Of a stretch of 64,000 nucleotides of DNA, positions 17,875 to 26,205 are shown piece by piece (the stretch's first letter is position 1; the number at the start of each line of letters is the position of its first letter). Below the pieces are notes generated by a model. The model did not search any database. It was not told where the DNA came from and saw only the letters and a list, made by a program, of their open reading frames with translations. Source of the DNA: Chryseobacterium sp. OV279 (GTDB lineage: Bacteria; Bacteroidota; Bacteroidia; Flavobacteriales; Weeksellaceae); assembly GCF_900128945.1 (NCBI RefSeq), contig NZ_FQUD01000003.1, positions 124,001-188,000 of the forward strand, in the 5' to 3' direction. The position numbers and the translations under genes are program-made.

Positions 17875-18259
17875 AACATTCTCACTAATTAATATAAGTC
17901 TACTTTTTTATTGCGAAAATTATACCAGCAGCCACTGAGTCGAATCAATAGCTTTTACTGCATACAATTTCTTGATGCCTGTTTTATGAGTAATAACATG
18001 GTTTTTTGTAAGAGAGCTTTTAGCTGGATTGAACCATTTTAGGATGGTTGCGGAGACACGGTAGGCCATCAAAAGGCATGTCAGGTGTCGTAATTTAGAA
18101 AGATATTGTTTGAGATTGTTGTAAGTATTTGTTGGTCCTTAAATCCTGACAACTCTTAAATTAGAAAATTTAGATAAAAAGCACCGGTATATCCAGAAAT
18201 GATAGAATGAAATTTAAAAGTAAAGCAATTAAAGATAAAAGAATCATACCGATGCCCTA
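17875..18259. other. Intergenic, holds an inverted repeat pair
   Basis: No gene is supported. The end next to the 85-residue protein gene carries GCACCGGTAT at 18181-18190 and ATACCGATGC at 18246-18255, an inverted pair matched by one near the paralogous gene at 20.9 kb. Confidence 0.4.
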
Positions 18260-18517
18260 TTATTGTTTAATCGTATAATCATACACTGTATCTTCATCAA
18301 GATATAAATGCAGTTTCAATTTAAACAGTCCCAAAAATGATTTCTTCAAAACAAAAACACATTCTTGGGTGTGTAATTTTTGTACCTTATAATCAATGAA
18401 AAAGAAATCCAGATCATCCATTTTTTTTCCAACCAGCTGATCTTCCCGCAGCAGAATGTTTTGATGCTTATCATAGAAGTAATATTTTTTATTGAAATAA
18501 AATTTTTTATTTTTCAT
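18260..18517 (-). CDS. Small hypothetical protein, paralogue of the 20.9 kb gene
   Basis: An 85-residue soluble protein with many aromatic and basic residues (KKFYFNKKYYFYDKHQ). Its core QLVGKKMDDLDFFFIDY and C-terminal SFLGLFKLKLHLYL, EDTVYDY are nearly identical to the 78-residue protein at 20909-21145. No known family is apparent. It lies downstream of the M43 metalloprotease gene on the same strand, behind a long hairpin at 18553-18596. Confidence 0.65.
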   Translation of the reverse strand: MKNKKFYFNKKYYFYDKHQNILLREDQLVGKKMDDLDFFFIDYKVQKLHTQECVFVLKKSFLGLFKLKLHLYLDEDTVYDYTIKQ

Positions 18518-18552
18518 CCTTAGAAAAATTTTATTATTTGCAAAGTCTTTTA

Positions 18553-18596
18553 TTTTTCATGTTACAGGCCTTGTTAAAGGCGTGTAACATGAAAAA
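18553..18596. repeat. Long hairpin upstream of the 85-residue protein gene
   Basis: A 14-bp outer stem TTTTTCATGTTACA/TGTAACATGAAAAA, a G/G mismatch and a 5-bp inner stem GCCTT/AAGGC close a GTTA loop. The T-run lies inside the stem, so it is not a classical terminator for the minus strand, although it sits between two minus-strand genes. A hairpin with the same setting and a TATATATA flank lies at 22030-22069. Confidence 0.6.
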
Positions 18597-18679
18597 ATAT
18601 ATATAATGATGTGTTTTTTTTGAGCAGGGATTGGTCTTCCTTTCCAGTTCCGTTTCTGAACCCATTATTGGATACCGAT

Positions 18680-20512
18680 TTATTGAATGAATTTTTTAGA
18701 AACTTTCCGACCGTTTTCTACAAATGTTAAAACATAAGTCCCTTTATGATAGAAATTCAATATAATTGAGCTGGTTTCGGACTTGCCTTTTTGAATCATT
18801 TTTCCACTCATATCATAAATTTCGTAGCTGCCAAATTTTTTAGAACCACTATTGACTAAAATCAACGAATTATGCTCTGGCGAATAATGAACGGCATCAG
18901 TTGCTTTGTCGTTCTCAATAGTACTTAATGAGGCTCCCGGAATTCGTACTGAATAATCTTCCGTTTGACCATTCGTTAAGTTTTCGCAGGGAGTTTTCTG
19001 ATTCCTGTCCGCTATTACTCTCATCCTCAAATAGGTGTCTCTTGTTGCTGTAACGGGAGGCGTAAAATTGATCACATAGGGTGATTGTCCGGCATTGAGT
19101 CTGTTAGGTGAAGCACCAATCAATTCTGAATCTTCAAAAATGCCGTTATTATTATAATCAATCCAGGCCTTTATATATTGTGGAGAGCCCCCAAAACTTA
19201 TCTTTAGCTGATTGGAATTGACGCTGATATCTGTAAAAACTTCTCTTCTAAAGCAGTTTTGTAAACTGTAATCCGCATAATAATGTCCATTGGAATACGT
19301 CCAAAATGCATCAGATGCATTATCTATGTTGCCGAGTTGAACTCGCGTTGGTCCCATGGATTGATTTGACGGATTTGTTATACCGGTAGGATTACATGCA
19401 GAGGCCGTTAATGTGGGTACAGGAGAAGCTGGAGTAATAGCCGTTCCTGCCAAAGATCTTGTTAGATTAGACCGGTGCTGCATAAACATAGCAATAGCAC
19501 GCTCCCTCTGCCCCGCAGTAAATTTCCTTGGCCTGGCCGTATAATTCATGACATTATACTGAATCCCCTGATAAGGTGATCCTGTACATGGATTAATGTT
19601 TGTGTTGGATGGAAACGGCGAAACGTATAAAAGATTAGCAGTAGGTTCTGTATCACATACTTTATCATTATTGACAGTGCAGTCAGAGTTATCCGGACAA
19701 TGTGAGGCCTGCGGGGAAGACGAAATGGCAGAAGTTCCGGAAAATACATGATCCAGTCCAAATGCATGCCCTAATTCATGTGTAAAAACATAGGGATTAC
19801 CAATACCGCTTACTTTCATAAAACTATCATAGGCAGAATTGGGATTTGAAGGATAATATGCCCAGCCTAAAATCCCATTGTACCCTTTATCTCCATCAAT
19901 ACCAATAACCAGGTATATATTGAAATAAGAGCTCTCAGGCCAATGAGGTACCATATTTTTTATTGTGTTTTCATTAGGTCCATTAGGTCCGCTGGGTCCA
20001 GATGATCTCACACCATAGGTATCATACCCCTGAATGCTGCTCCCGTTATACCTTATAATTCCGTTAGTGCTAGCACATTGAGGGGTTCTTTTGGCCAGCA
20101 CAAGTTTAAAAGGGATGACATTTCCACCATCATTTCCCGGGCCTTCCGGATAATAGCCGTTGCCATACGTAGTTGCGAATACCTTGTTGCTGTTGTCTAC
20201 CCATTCCTGGATTTGTGCATCAGTCCGTACAAGAGAAGCGTTGGATGGATCAGAGGACTCTATAACGTGTATCACAACAGGAATTTCATAGACTTGTCCT
20301 GTGTACAACCCGTTTTTTGAGGTAGCCCCAATTTTATTAAGATATTCCTTTGCATTCATCTTCAAGAGACGTGCTTCTGCCTCTTCTCTTGATTTCCGTA
20401 CTTCCGGATCTTTTCTTTCTAGTTCCTGCTGAACCCGTTCAAAGGCGCAAGATTCCTGCCCAAATATCATTATTGTGCCTAACGATAAAATAATAGTTAA
20501 AATTTTTTTCAT
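18680..20512 (-). CDS. Secreted M43-family zinc metalloprotease with GEVED and T9SS domains
   Basis: The 610-residue protein has a Sec signal peptide (residues 1-18) and a propeptide-like helical region. The pappalysin-type catalytic domain has HELGHAFGLDH (His245, Glu246, His249, His255) and the Met-turn at Met322 in YNVMNYTA. A GEVED domain follows (about residues 410-530, with WIDYNNNGIFEDSE and EDYSVRI). A type A T9SS sorting domain occupies the C-terminus (GSYEIYDMSGKMIQKG, GTYVLTF). It is presumably exported across the outer membrane and cleaved from its tail by the T9SS, acting on proteins outside the cell. The length is normal and all zinc ligands are present. Confidence 0.93.
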   Translation of the reverse strand: MKKILTIILSLGTIMIFGQESCAFERVQQELERKDPEVRKSREEAEARLLKMNAKEYLNKIGATSKNGLYTGQVYEIPVVIHVIESSDPSNASLVRTDAQIQEWVDNSNKVFATTYGNGYYPEGPGNDGGNVIPFKLVLAKRTPQCASTNGIIRYNGSSIQGYDTYGVRSSGPSGPNGPNENTIKNMVPHWPESSYFNIYLVIGIDGDKGYNGILGWAYYPSNPNSAYDSFMKVSGIGNPYVFTHELGHAFGLDHVFSGTSAISSSPQASHCPDNSDCTVNNDKVCDTEPTANLLYVSPFPSNTNINPCTGSPYQGIQYNVMNYTARPRKFTAGQRERAIAMFMQHRSNLTRSLAGTAITPASPVPTLTASACNPTGITNPSNQSMGPTRVQLGNIDNASDAFWTYSNGHYYADYSLQNCFRREVFTDISVNSNQLKISFGGSPQYIKAWIDYNNNGIFEDSELIGASPNRLNAGQSPYVINFTPPVTATRDTYLRMRVIADRNQKTPCENLTNGQTEDYSVRIPGASLSTIENDKATDAVHYSPEHNSLILVNSGSKKFGSYEIYDMSGKMIQKGKSETSSIILNFYHKGTYVLTFVENGRKVSKKFIQ

Positions 20513-20908
20513 TGTGATTTTTTTTTAAATAATAAGAAAATAGATATGTCCGAAACCTTTTTTGCATGAAGGCCTGATACCCAAATAATAAAAGGGATTG
20601 TCGTCTTTAATTTTTAGAAATCTTGAAATATCAATATGGCAATGATTACCTTCAATGCATATCCAGATTTACAATGATTTTTTACCAGAGAATCTGTTAC
20701 CGATTGCATCTATAATTGAGTTTGGATTTGATCTCACGTCCCAACCCATAGTCCAGGATGAGAGATCTGTTCCATTATTGTCTTAAATAAAACAAAGCAT
20801 CGGTATCCCAAACAATATGATATAAAGAAATTAAGTCGCAACACTTAGCTATGAAAGGATGAATAAAAAAAATATACCGATGCAGTGTTTTATAATTTTA
20901 ATTGACGA
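20513..20908. other. Intergenic with an inverted repeat pair
   Basis: Leader of the metalloprotease gene plus the downstream region of the 78-residue gene. It contains GCATCGGTAT at 20797-20806 and ATACCGATGC at 20874-20883. No gene is supported. Confidence 0.4.
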
Positions 20909-21145
20909 TTAAATTTGAATAGCATAATCATATACTGTATCTTCAGTAAGATATAAATGCAGTTTTAGTTTAAACAACCCTAAAAGTGATTTTTTCATAA
21001 TAAAAATACGCTCGTTGGCATCTGATTTTTTGATCTGATAATCAGTAAAAAAATATTCGAGATCGTCTATCTTTTTTCCAACCAACTGATCTTCTGATAT
21101 GATGTTCTGATTCTTATCAGAAAAATAATATTTTTTATCTCTCAT
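20909..21145 (-). CDS. Small hypothetical protein, paralogue of the 18.3 kb gene
   Basis: A 78-residue protein sharing KKYYF, EDQLVGKKIDDLEYFF, SLLGLFKLKLHLYL and EDTVYDYAI with the 85-residue product at 18260-18517. It lacks about 7 residues of the N-terminus of that copy. Function unknown. It follows the two small HTH genes on the same strand, with only 16 bases between its start and the stop of the 110-residue HTH gene, so these genes probably form one operon. Confidence 0.65.
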   Translation of the reverse strand: MRDKKYYFSDKNQNIISEDQLVGKKIDDLEYFFTDYQIKKSDANERIFIMKKSLLGLFKLKLHLYLTEDTVYDYAIQI

Positions 21146-21161
21146 ACGGATCAGTGGTTTG

Positions 21162-21494
21162 TTATTTGTGAATTCTTTTTACTTTTTTCGATGCATTTTT
21201 TTTCCAGGCCGCCAAAGTATTCCGGCTTAATTTAAATACGGATGCAATGGCTGTGTTGGTCATCTTATTTTTTCTTTGATATTCCAATATTTTGGCAATG
21301 CTTTCATCATCATAAGATTTGTGCTCATTACTTGCTTCACCGTCATGGAATAAAATATGGTTAAGAGTGATAACATCCAATGAGGATAGCTTTTCCTTTT
21401 CGAGGAAATACGTACAGCTGGAAATTTTTTTTGGAAATTTTTTCGATATGATATCTGAGAAAATTTTCACATAATTAGGTTCTCTACCTTCCAT
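21162..21494 (-). CDS. Small HTH-domain protein
   Basis: A 110-residue protein whose C-terminal 55 residues form a helix-turn-helix (SIAKILEYQRKNKMTNTAIA, VFKLSRNTLAAWKKNASKK) of transposase or recombinase DNA-binding type. The N-terminal half is unassigned. It lies 29 bases after the 140-residue HTH gene in the same direction. The pair could be a remnant of an insertion sequence or a domesticated regulator pair; the absence of any catalytic domain favours the latter. Confidence 0.65.
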   Translation of the reverse strand: MEGREPNYVKIFSDIISKKFPKKISSCTYFLEKEKLSSLDVITLNHILFHDGEASNEHKSYDDESIAKILEYQRKNKMTNTAIASVFKLSRNTLAAWKKNASKKVKRIHK

Positions 21495-21523
21495 GAGTAT
21501 TTTGTGTTTAAGGGAATTTATTC

Positions 21524-21946
21524 TTATGATTTGTATTTTTCAAGCCACTTGTATAATGTAGTTTTCGGAATTCTGTACTCTTCAATAACCTGCGCTCTTG
21601 TTTTTTCTCCACTTTCTATAAGGTTTACAATAAAATCAATAATTTCCTTGGTGTAAATGTTTTTTTTGAATTTCGGCAATTCAGATTCTTTTTTTACATG
21701 AGATTGATTTATTGGTGTTTGCGGAGCGTATAAAATCAAATGCTGGTTGTATATCCTGAAAAAATCATATTCTAAAAGTTTACTCCATCTTAATAGGAGT
21801 TCAGAATCAAGGCTTTTTAATGTATACATGGTATCGATTTCATCTTCTGAACATTTAAGAAAATTACAGATACGAACGATATCAATTTCACATTCCAATA
21901 CTCTTTTCTGAATGAGCTGACCGATATGTATGTTTTTAAAATCCAT
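21524..21946 (-). CDS. Small HTH protein of the transposase-like flavobacterial type
   Basis: A 140-residue protein with an N-terminal part (MDFKNIHIGQLIQKRVLE, then LLLRWSKLLEYDFFRIYNQH) and a C-terminal IS3-OrfA-like HTH (IIDFIVNLIESGEKTRAQVI, RIPKTTLYKWLEKY). Proteins of this form are numerous in Chryseobacterium and are commonly labelled transposase, although they carry no DDE domain. No insertion sequence ends are visible here. It probably heads a small operon with the 110-residue HTH gene and the 78-residue gene. Confidence 0.7.
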   Translation of the reverse strand: MDFKNIHIGQLIQKRVLECEIDIVRICNFLKCSEDEIDTMYTLKSLDSELLLRWSKLLEYDFFRIYNQHLILYAPQTPINQSHVKKESELPKFKKNIYTKEIIDFIVNLIESGEKTRAQVIEEYRIPKTTLYKWLEKYKS

Positions 21947-22029
21947 TATTCTTGATTTAAATTATGAAATACTCAGCAGGATAAACTGTATGGTAATGAG
22001 TGTCTAGTTCTGTATAGTCTTTGTTGTTT

Positions 22030-22069
22030 TTATTTGATTACAAGCCCGTATTGACTTGTAATCAAATAA
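22030..22069. repeat. Long hairpin upstream of the HTH gene pair
   Basis: A 15-bp perfect stem, TTATTTGATTACAAG/CTTGTAATCAAATAA, with a 10-base loop. It lies between the stop of the 276-residue secreted protein gene and the start of the 140-residue HTH gene, both minus strand. An AATATATATA flank and a nearby TTGTGTTTT are shared with the hairpin at 18553-18596. Confidence 0.6.
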
Positions 22070-22118
22070 ATATATATAGATTGTGTTTTCTTAATATGAA
22101 TAATAATTCAGATCATAA

Positions 22119-22949
22119 TTATTTTAATTCAATAATATAACTGATCATAGATTGGTTTTGCTTTCCGGTTCCACTTCCTCCCTGAGTCATAACATCTGCA
22201 TAATCTTCTTTAAATATATTCCATCCTATTAAAAATTTTCTTCCTTGCCATTTACTTGGAGAAATAATCGTTGCATATACATTCTGCTGCTCGGTATAAT
22301 AAGCCGCATAATTACCATCGACGAACACTCCTGTTCCATTACCAAGAAGTTGATTGTTTCTAATTACTGGTTGAAAAGCTGCAGTAGTACTATAACTAAC
22401 AATTAAAGTTTCCCCTGAAACATTATAAAGAATTGCTGCATAGGTTCCTGCAGTTGCTCCAGTTATTTGTGACATTTCCAGCCGAAATATACTGTTTGAT
22501 GCAAAATTTCCGTTTGCTGTATTAGACCCATACAGTTGAGGACTGGTAGGGCTATACTGTTGCGGTCTTTGTGAATCAGAAGGGAGATTAGAGCTTAACA
22601 TTCCGGGATATACAGGTTTATAATATCCATAAACCATATTTTGGAAGGAATCAGGCTGGTTACTTAGACAATTCCAATCAGGACTCCCTGGCGTACCATT
22701 ATTAATCTGCAAACATTTATCAGTAGTATTATATATCATCAGACCTGTTGCGGGCTGAGCAATAGAATTTCTGTTTTGGGTAGTCATGGTTCCCAATAAT
22801 GTTCCTTTGTTCTGGTTCAAGCTGTTTCTAGGGGCTACATGTAAATTGGCAGAGGGATCCGGGCTTGAAATGCCTATTCCAACTTGTCCTTTTACCAGCA
22901 TTATGCCTGCTATCAGAAATACTGCTCCATTTATTTGATATGTTTTCAT
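22119..22949 (-). CDS. Secreted hypothetical protein, tandem copy 2
   Basis: A 276-residue exported protein with an N-terminal signal peptide followed by VGIGISSPDPSANLHV, a start module common in flavobacterial surface proteins. The N-terminal module (to about residue 98, ending in DWNCLS) is shared with the upstream proteins. The C-terminal domain (about residues 105-276) contains YGYYKPVYPGMLSSN and ends GKQNQSMISYIIELK. It is most of the way identical to the gene immediately upstream, from which it is separated by 2 bases, and so is a tandem duplicate. Function unknown. No T9SS sorting tail is visible. Confidence 0.75.
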   Translation of the reverse strand: MKTYQINGAVFLIAGIMLVKGQVGIGISSPDPSANLHVAPRNSLNQNKGTLLGTMTTQNRNSIAQPATGLMIYNTTDKCLQINNGTPGSPDWNCLSNQPDSFQNMVYGYYKPVYPGMLSSNLPSDSQRPQQYSPTSPQLYGSNTANGNFASNSIFRLEMSQITGATAGTYAAILYNVSGETLIVSYSTTAAFQPVIRNNQLLGNGTGVFVDGNYAAYYTEQQNVYATIISPSKWQGRKFLIGWNIFKEDYADVMTQGGSGTGKQNQSMISYIIELK

Positions 22950-22951
22950 AA

Positions 22952-23782
22952 TTATTTTAATTCAATAATATAACTGATCATAGATTGGTTTTGCTTTCCG
23001 GTTCCACTTCCTCCCTGAGCCATAACAGTTGCATAATCTTCTTTAAATGTATTCCATCCCAATAAAAATCTTCTTCCTTCCCATTTAAGTGGGTAAGCAA
23101 TCGTCACATAAACATTCTGTTGCTCGGTATAATAAGCCGCATAATTACCATCGACGAACATTCCTGCTCCATTATTAAGAAGTGCATTATACTTAATTAC
23201 TGGCTGATATGCTGCAGTTGTATTACAATGAACCCTTATCACTTCCCCTGAAAGGTTATAAAGAATTGCTGCATAGGTACCTGCAGTTGCTCCAGTTATT
23301 TGTGACATTTCCAGACGAAATATACTGTTTGATGCAAAATTTCCGTTTGCTGTATTAGACCCATAGAGTTGAGGACTGGTAGGGCTATACGGTGGCGGGC
23401 TTTGTGAATTACGAGGAAGATTAGAGCTTAACATCCCGGGATATACAGGTTTATAATATCCATATACCATATTTTGGAAAGAATCAGGCTGGTCACTTAG
23501 ACAATTCCAATCAGGACTCCCTGGCGTACCATTATTAATCTGCAAACAATTATCAGTAGTATTGTATATCATCAGACCTGTTGCCGGCTGAGCAATAGAA
23601 TTTCTGTTTTGTGTAGTCATGGTTCCTAACAAGGTTCCTAGGTTTTGGTTTGAGTTGTTTCTCGGGGCTACATGTAAATTAGTAGAAGGATCCGGGCTTG
23701 ATGTGCCTACTCCAACTTGTCCTTTTGCTAACATTACACCTACAATCAGTAATACTGCGGCATTTAATTGATTTTTTTTCAT
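22952..23782 (-). CDS. Secreted hypothetical protein, tandem copy 1
   Basis: I place the start at the ATG at 23782 (MKKNQLNAAVLL) because it gives a normal signal peptide; a longer frame to 23821 would add 13 residues and overlap the gene upstream. The 276-residue product matches copy 2 along its whole length, including FRLEMSQITGATAGTYAAIL and the last 15 residues. Differences cluster in a central stretch (about residues 175-215) and in the surface-loop-like segments. Function unknown. Confidence 0.75.
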   Translation of the reverse strand: MKKNQLNAAVLLIVGVMLAKGQVGVGTSSPDPSTNLHVAPRNNSNQNLGTLLGTMTTQNRNSIAQPATGLMIYNTTDNCLQINNGTPGSPDWNCLSDQPDSFQNMVYGYYKPVYPGMLSSNLPRNSQSPPPYSPTSPQLYGSNTANGNFASNSIFRLEMSQITGATAGTYAAILYNLSGEVIRVHCNTTAAYQPVIKYNALLNNGAGMFVDGNYAAYYTEQQNVYVTIAYPLKWEGRRFLLGWNTFKEDYATVMAQGGSGTGKQNQSMISYIIELK

Positions 23783-23793
23783 ACAATGTATTT

Positions 23794-24087
23794 TTATTGT
23801 TTTGTGTTGATACATACCCATTGAGGTTGAGTGGAATTGCCCTTATTCAATTTTAAACATTTTTTTTCAGTATCATACGCCAGTAAACCATTGGCGGGGC
23901 GGGGTATGCTGTTGATCTGGTTGGTTGTCATAGGACTTAAAAGGGTACCTTTGTATTTACCTTCTAAATTTGTTGGAGCTACAGTAAGGTTGCTTGATGG
24001 ATGCGGAGTCTCAGAATTGATACCGACCTGCCCGAATGCATGTGAGGTGCATAAGATTGCACCTGTCAAAATTAATGTTTTTTTCAT
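23794..24087 (-). CDS. Short secreted protein with the same N-terminal module
   Basis: I place the start at 24087 (MKKTLILTGAIL); the frame is open to 24105. The 97-residue product has a signal peptide and the VGINSETPHPSSNL module, then TLLSPMTTNQINSIPRPANG and QWVCINT, which align with the first 95 residues of both downstream proteins. It lacks their C-terminal domain. It could be a natural single-module protein or a truncated third copy. It heads a three-gene tandem array, and a hairpin at 24113-24140 lies in its leader. Confidence 0.65.
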   Translation of the reverse strand: MKKTLILTGAILCTSHAFGQVGINSETPHPSSNLTVAPTNLEGKYKGTLLSPMTTNQINSIPRPANGLLAYDTEKKCLKLNKGNSTQPQWVCINTKQ

Positions 24088-24112
24088 TTTTTTCAATTGT
24101 ATCATTACAAAT

Positions 24113-24140
24113 CCTAAACGAGCCTCAGGGCTTGTTTAGG
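24113..24140 (-). promoter_or_regulatory. Leader hairpin of the secreted-protein array
   Basis: A stem CCTAAAC/GTTTAGG with one mismatch and an inner stem AGCC/GGCT closes a TCAG loop, 25 bases upstream of the ATG at 24087 on the minus strand. It may affect mRNA stability or translation of the array. Confidence 0.45.
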
Positions 24141-25064
24141 TTCATAGGTTATTTGTGTTTTTTTTACCGAATGATATCGGTATTGTCTTGAGGGCAAAGT
24201 TAGTAGGCTTGAAAATCAAAACATATAGTAGATATCTATCATTTTTACTTTTTTAATTTATTATTATATTAATGAAAGCAATTTTTTTTTGTTTTAATCA
24301 ACTTGAAATGATCTGTAGGTCGGTGTTTTGGATTCAACATGTGGTGAATAATTATAAAATTAATAAAATGATTTTTAAATAAGGATAGGCATACTACGTT
24401 TGTTTTAACAATACAAATCCTATTTGATGATTGGTACATTCCTGTTTTTTATTGCAGGTGTATGTTGTTATTATATTGATAATAAAGTATAGCTAGGGAT
24501 TTGTTTATCAGAAACATATTGAACAGACTGTGATGAACAGAGTAATTGAGATTCAATATGATAGTAACGGATTAAAAATAAACTCACAATGTAGGTCATA
24601 TAATCGGACATCATCTAAATGGTTCTTTTTCGCGTGATTACAAACTTGTTCGGTTAAGAATCTTCTGTATTTTGAACCTGCGGCAAATAGGTATATCTAA
24701 AAACTAAAACATATAGTAGATATCTATCATTTTAGGCCTGTCTGATTGCTATAATGATAATACAAGTTAATTTTGTTTGTATTATTGCCTTGGAAAAGTA
24801 AATACGAATCGGGTAATCCGATAAACTTTTGTCGAAAAAATACTAAAATAATAACCCTCTGCATCAGTGATAAGTGAGAAAATGATCTCTCTGAGAAATT
24901 CAGTGACTGCACCGTGATGGTTCTTTGAAGTTTCACATACAATTACCATAAAACCATTTATAGTACCTATCGTGCAATAACTTTTTATAGAAATGGGGTA
25001 GTGCCTGAACATTAATCCAGACAAATCAAAATAATCAATACAGATATTTAATTTTTTTTATAAT
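24141..25064. other. Long intergenic region with a 28-base direct repeat
   Basis: No gene is supported; frames on the minus strand near 24.7-25.0 kb have no family signal. It contains two copies of an identical 28-base sequence at 24217-24244 and 24706-24733, and a hairpin ACCGA/TCGGT near 24167-24182. Confidence 0.4.
24217..24733. repeat. Pair of 28-base direct repeats
   Basis: The same 28 bases, beginning AAAACATATAG and ending CTATCATTTT with a central AGATATCT palindrome, occur at 24217-24244 and 24706-24733. They could be regulator binding sites or the footprints of a mobile element. Confidence 0.6.
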
Positions 25065-26117
25065 ATGGAAAATGAAGTAATAGATTTAAGAAGTGACACC
25101 TTGACCTTACCAACACCGGAAATGAAACATGCGATGAACAATGCAGTATTAGGTGATGACGTGTACCATGAAGATCCTACGGTGAATCAACTGGAAGAAA
25201 AAGTAGCAGCAATGTTCGGTAGGGAAGCTGCTCTTTTTTGTCCTACCGGAACTATGACCAATCAATTGGCGATTAAAGTTCATACAAAACCCGGGGATGA
25301 AGTGATTTGTGATCAGCTTTCCCATGTTTATCTGTATGAGGGAGGAGGAATTGCCATGAATGCTTTTTCCTCGGTTCGGACATTGGCTGGAGATTATGGA
25401 AAATTAAGTGCAACTATGGTCAGAGATGCTATTAATAATCCGAATGATATTCATCAACCCATAACCAGACTTGTCGTATTGGAAAACACAACAAACAAAG
25501 GAGGTGGAAGTATTTATAATTTTGATGAGATCAAAAAAATCAAAACAATATGTAAAGATCATGGGCTTATTTTGCATTTAGATGGAGCCAGGCTATTTAA
25601 TGCTTTAACTGAAACTTCAGAAACCCCTAAGGACTATGGAGAAGTATTTGACAGCATATCCATTTGCCTGTCAAAAGGATTGGGATGTCCTGTAGGATCT
25701 GTGCTTATTGGTTCCTCTGAGTTTATTAAACAGGCAAGAAGAGCAAGAAAAGCAATGGGAGGAGGCTGGAGACAGGCCGGAGGATTGGCAGCAGCAGGTA
25801 TTTATGCTCTTGACCATCATATTTCCCTGCTTAAAAATGACCATTTCAGGGCAAATAAAGTGGGGGAATTATTAATGACCTATACAGATATTATCAGCTT
25901 ATATCCCGTTGAGACTAATATTGTGATAGGAGTTCTTCCGGAAAATATAGAGGCAGTAACCTTTGTTGCTAAAATGAAGGAAAATAATATATTATGTTCA
26001 CCTTTTGGAAAAAATCTGGTACGCTTTGTGACCCATCAGGATTTTACAGATTCTCATTTAGATGTACTTGAAAGCAGATTAAAATTGTATAATACCAGCA
26101 GGATCTTTAAAATATGA
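25065..26117 (+). CDS. ltaE: Low-specificity L-threonine aldolase
   Basis: A 350-residue PLP enzyme of the beta-eliminating lyase fold. It cleaves L-threonine or allo-threonine into glycine and acetaldehyde. The N-terminus [15 protein letters not shown] is characteristic. The PLP-binding lysine is Lys204 in [14 protein letters not shown], an aspartate for the PLP ring lies in [10 protein letters not shown] (Asp173), and His87 lies in QLSHVYLYE. The length is normal. A glycosyltransferase gene follows about 90 bases downstream on the same strand but is not metabolically related. Confidence 0.93.
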   Translation: MENEVIDLRSDTLTLPTPEMKHAMNNAVLGDDVYHEDPTVNQLEEKVAAMFGREAALFCPTGTMTNQLAIKVHTKPGDEVICDQLSHVYLYEGGGIAMNAFSSVRTLAGDYGKLSATMVRDAINNPNDIHQPITRLVVLENTTNKGGGSIYNFDEIKKIKTICKDHGLILHLDGARLFNALTETSETPKDYGEVFDSISICLSKGLGCPVGSVLIGSSEFIKQARRARKAMGGGWRQAGGLAAAGIYALDHHISLLKNDHFRANKVGELLMTYTDIISLYPVETNIVIGVLPENIEAVTFVAKMKENNILCSPFGKNLVRFVTHQDFTDSHLDVLESRLKLYNTSRIFKI

Positions 26118-26205
26118 TCAACTTGAAGTATAGCTTCATTTTCTATTTCATCTGATGTTTTTGATGAATTTATTAATGCCCCTAACACAAATTATAATTA
26201 ATCGA

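Noticed and set aside
18180..20890. The GCATCGGTAT/ATACCGATGC pairs as ends of one IS around the M43 gene
   Set aside because: Each pair lies on one side of its small gene only, with about 55-67 bases between the halves, so they do not frame the protease gene as IS ends would.
22952..23821. Start of the tandem copy at 23821 with 13 extra residues
   Set aside because: The ATG at 23782 gives a standard signal peptide, and the longer start would overlap the upstream gene.
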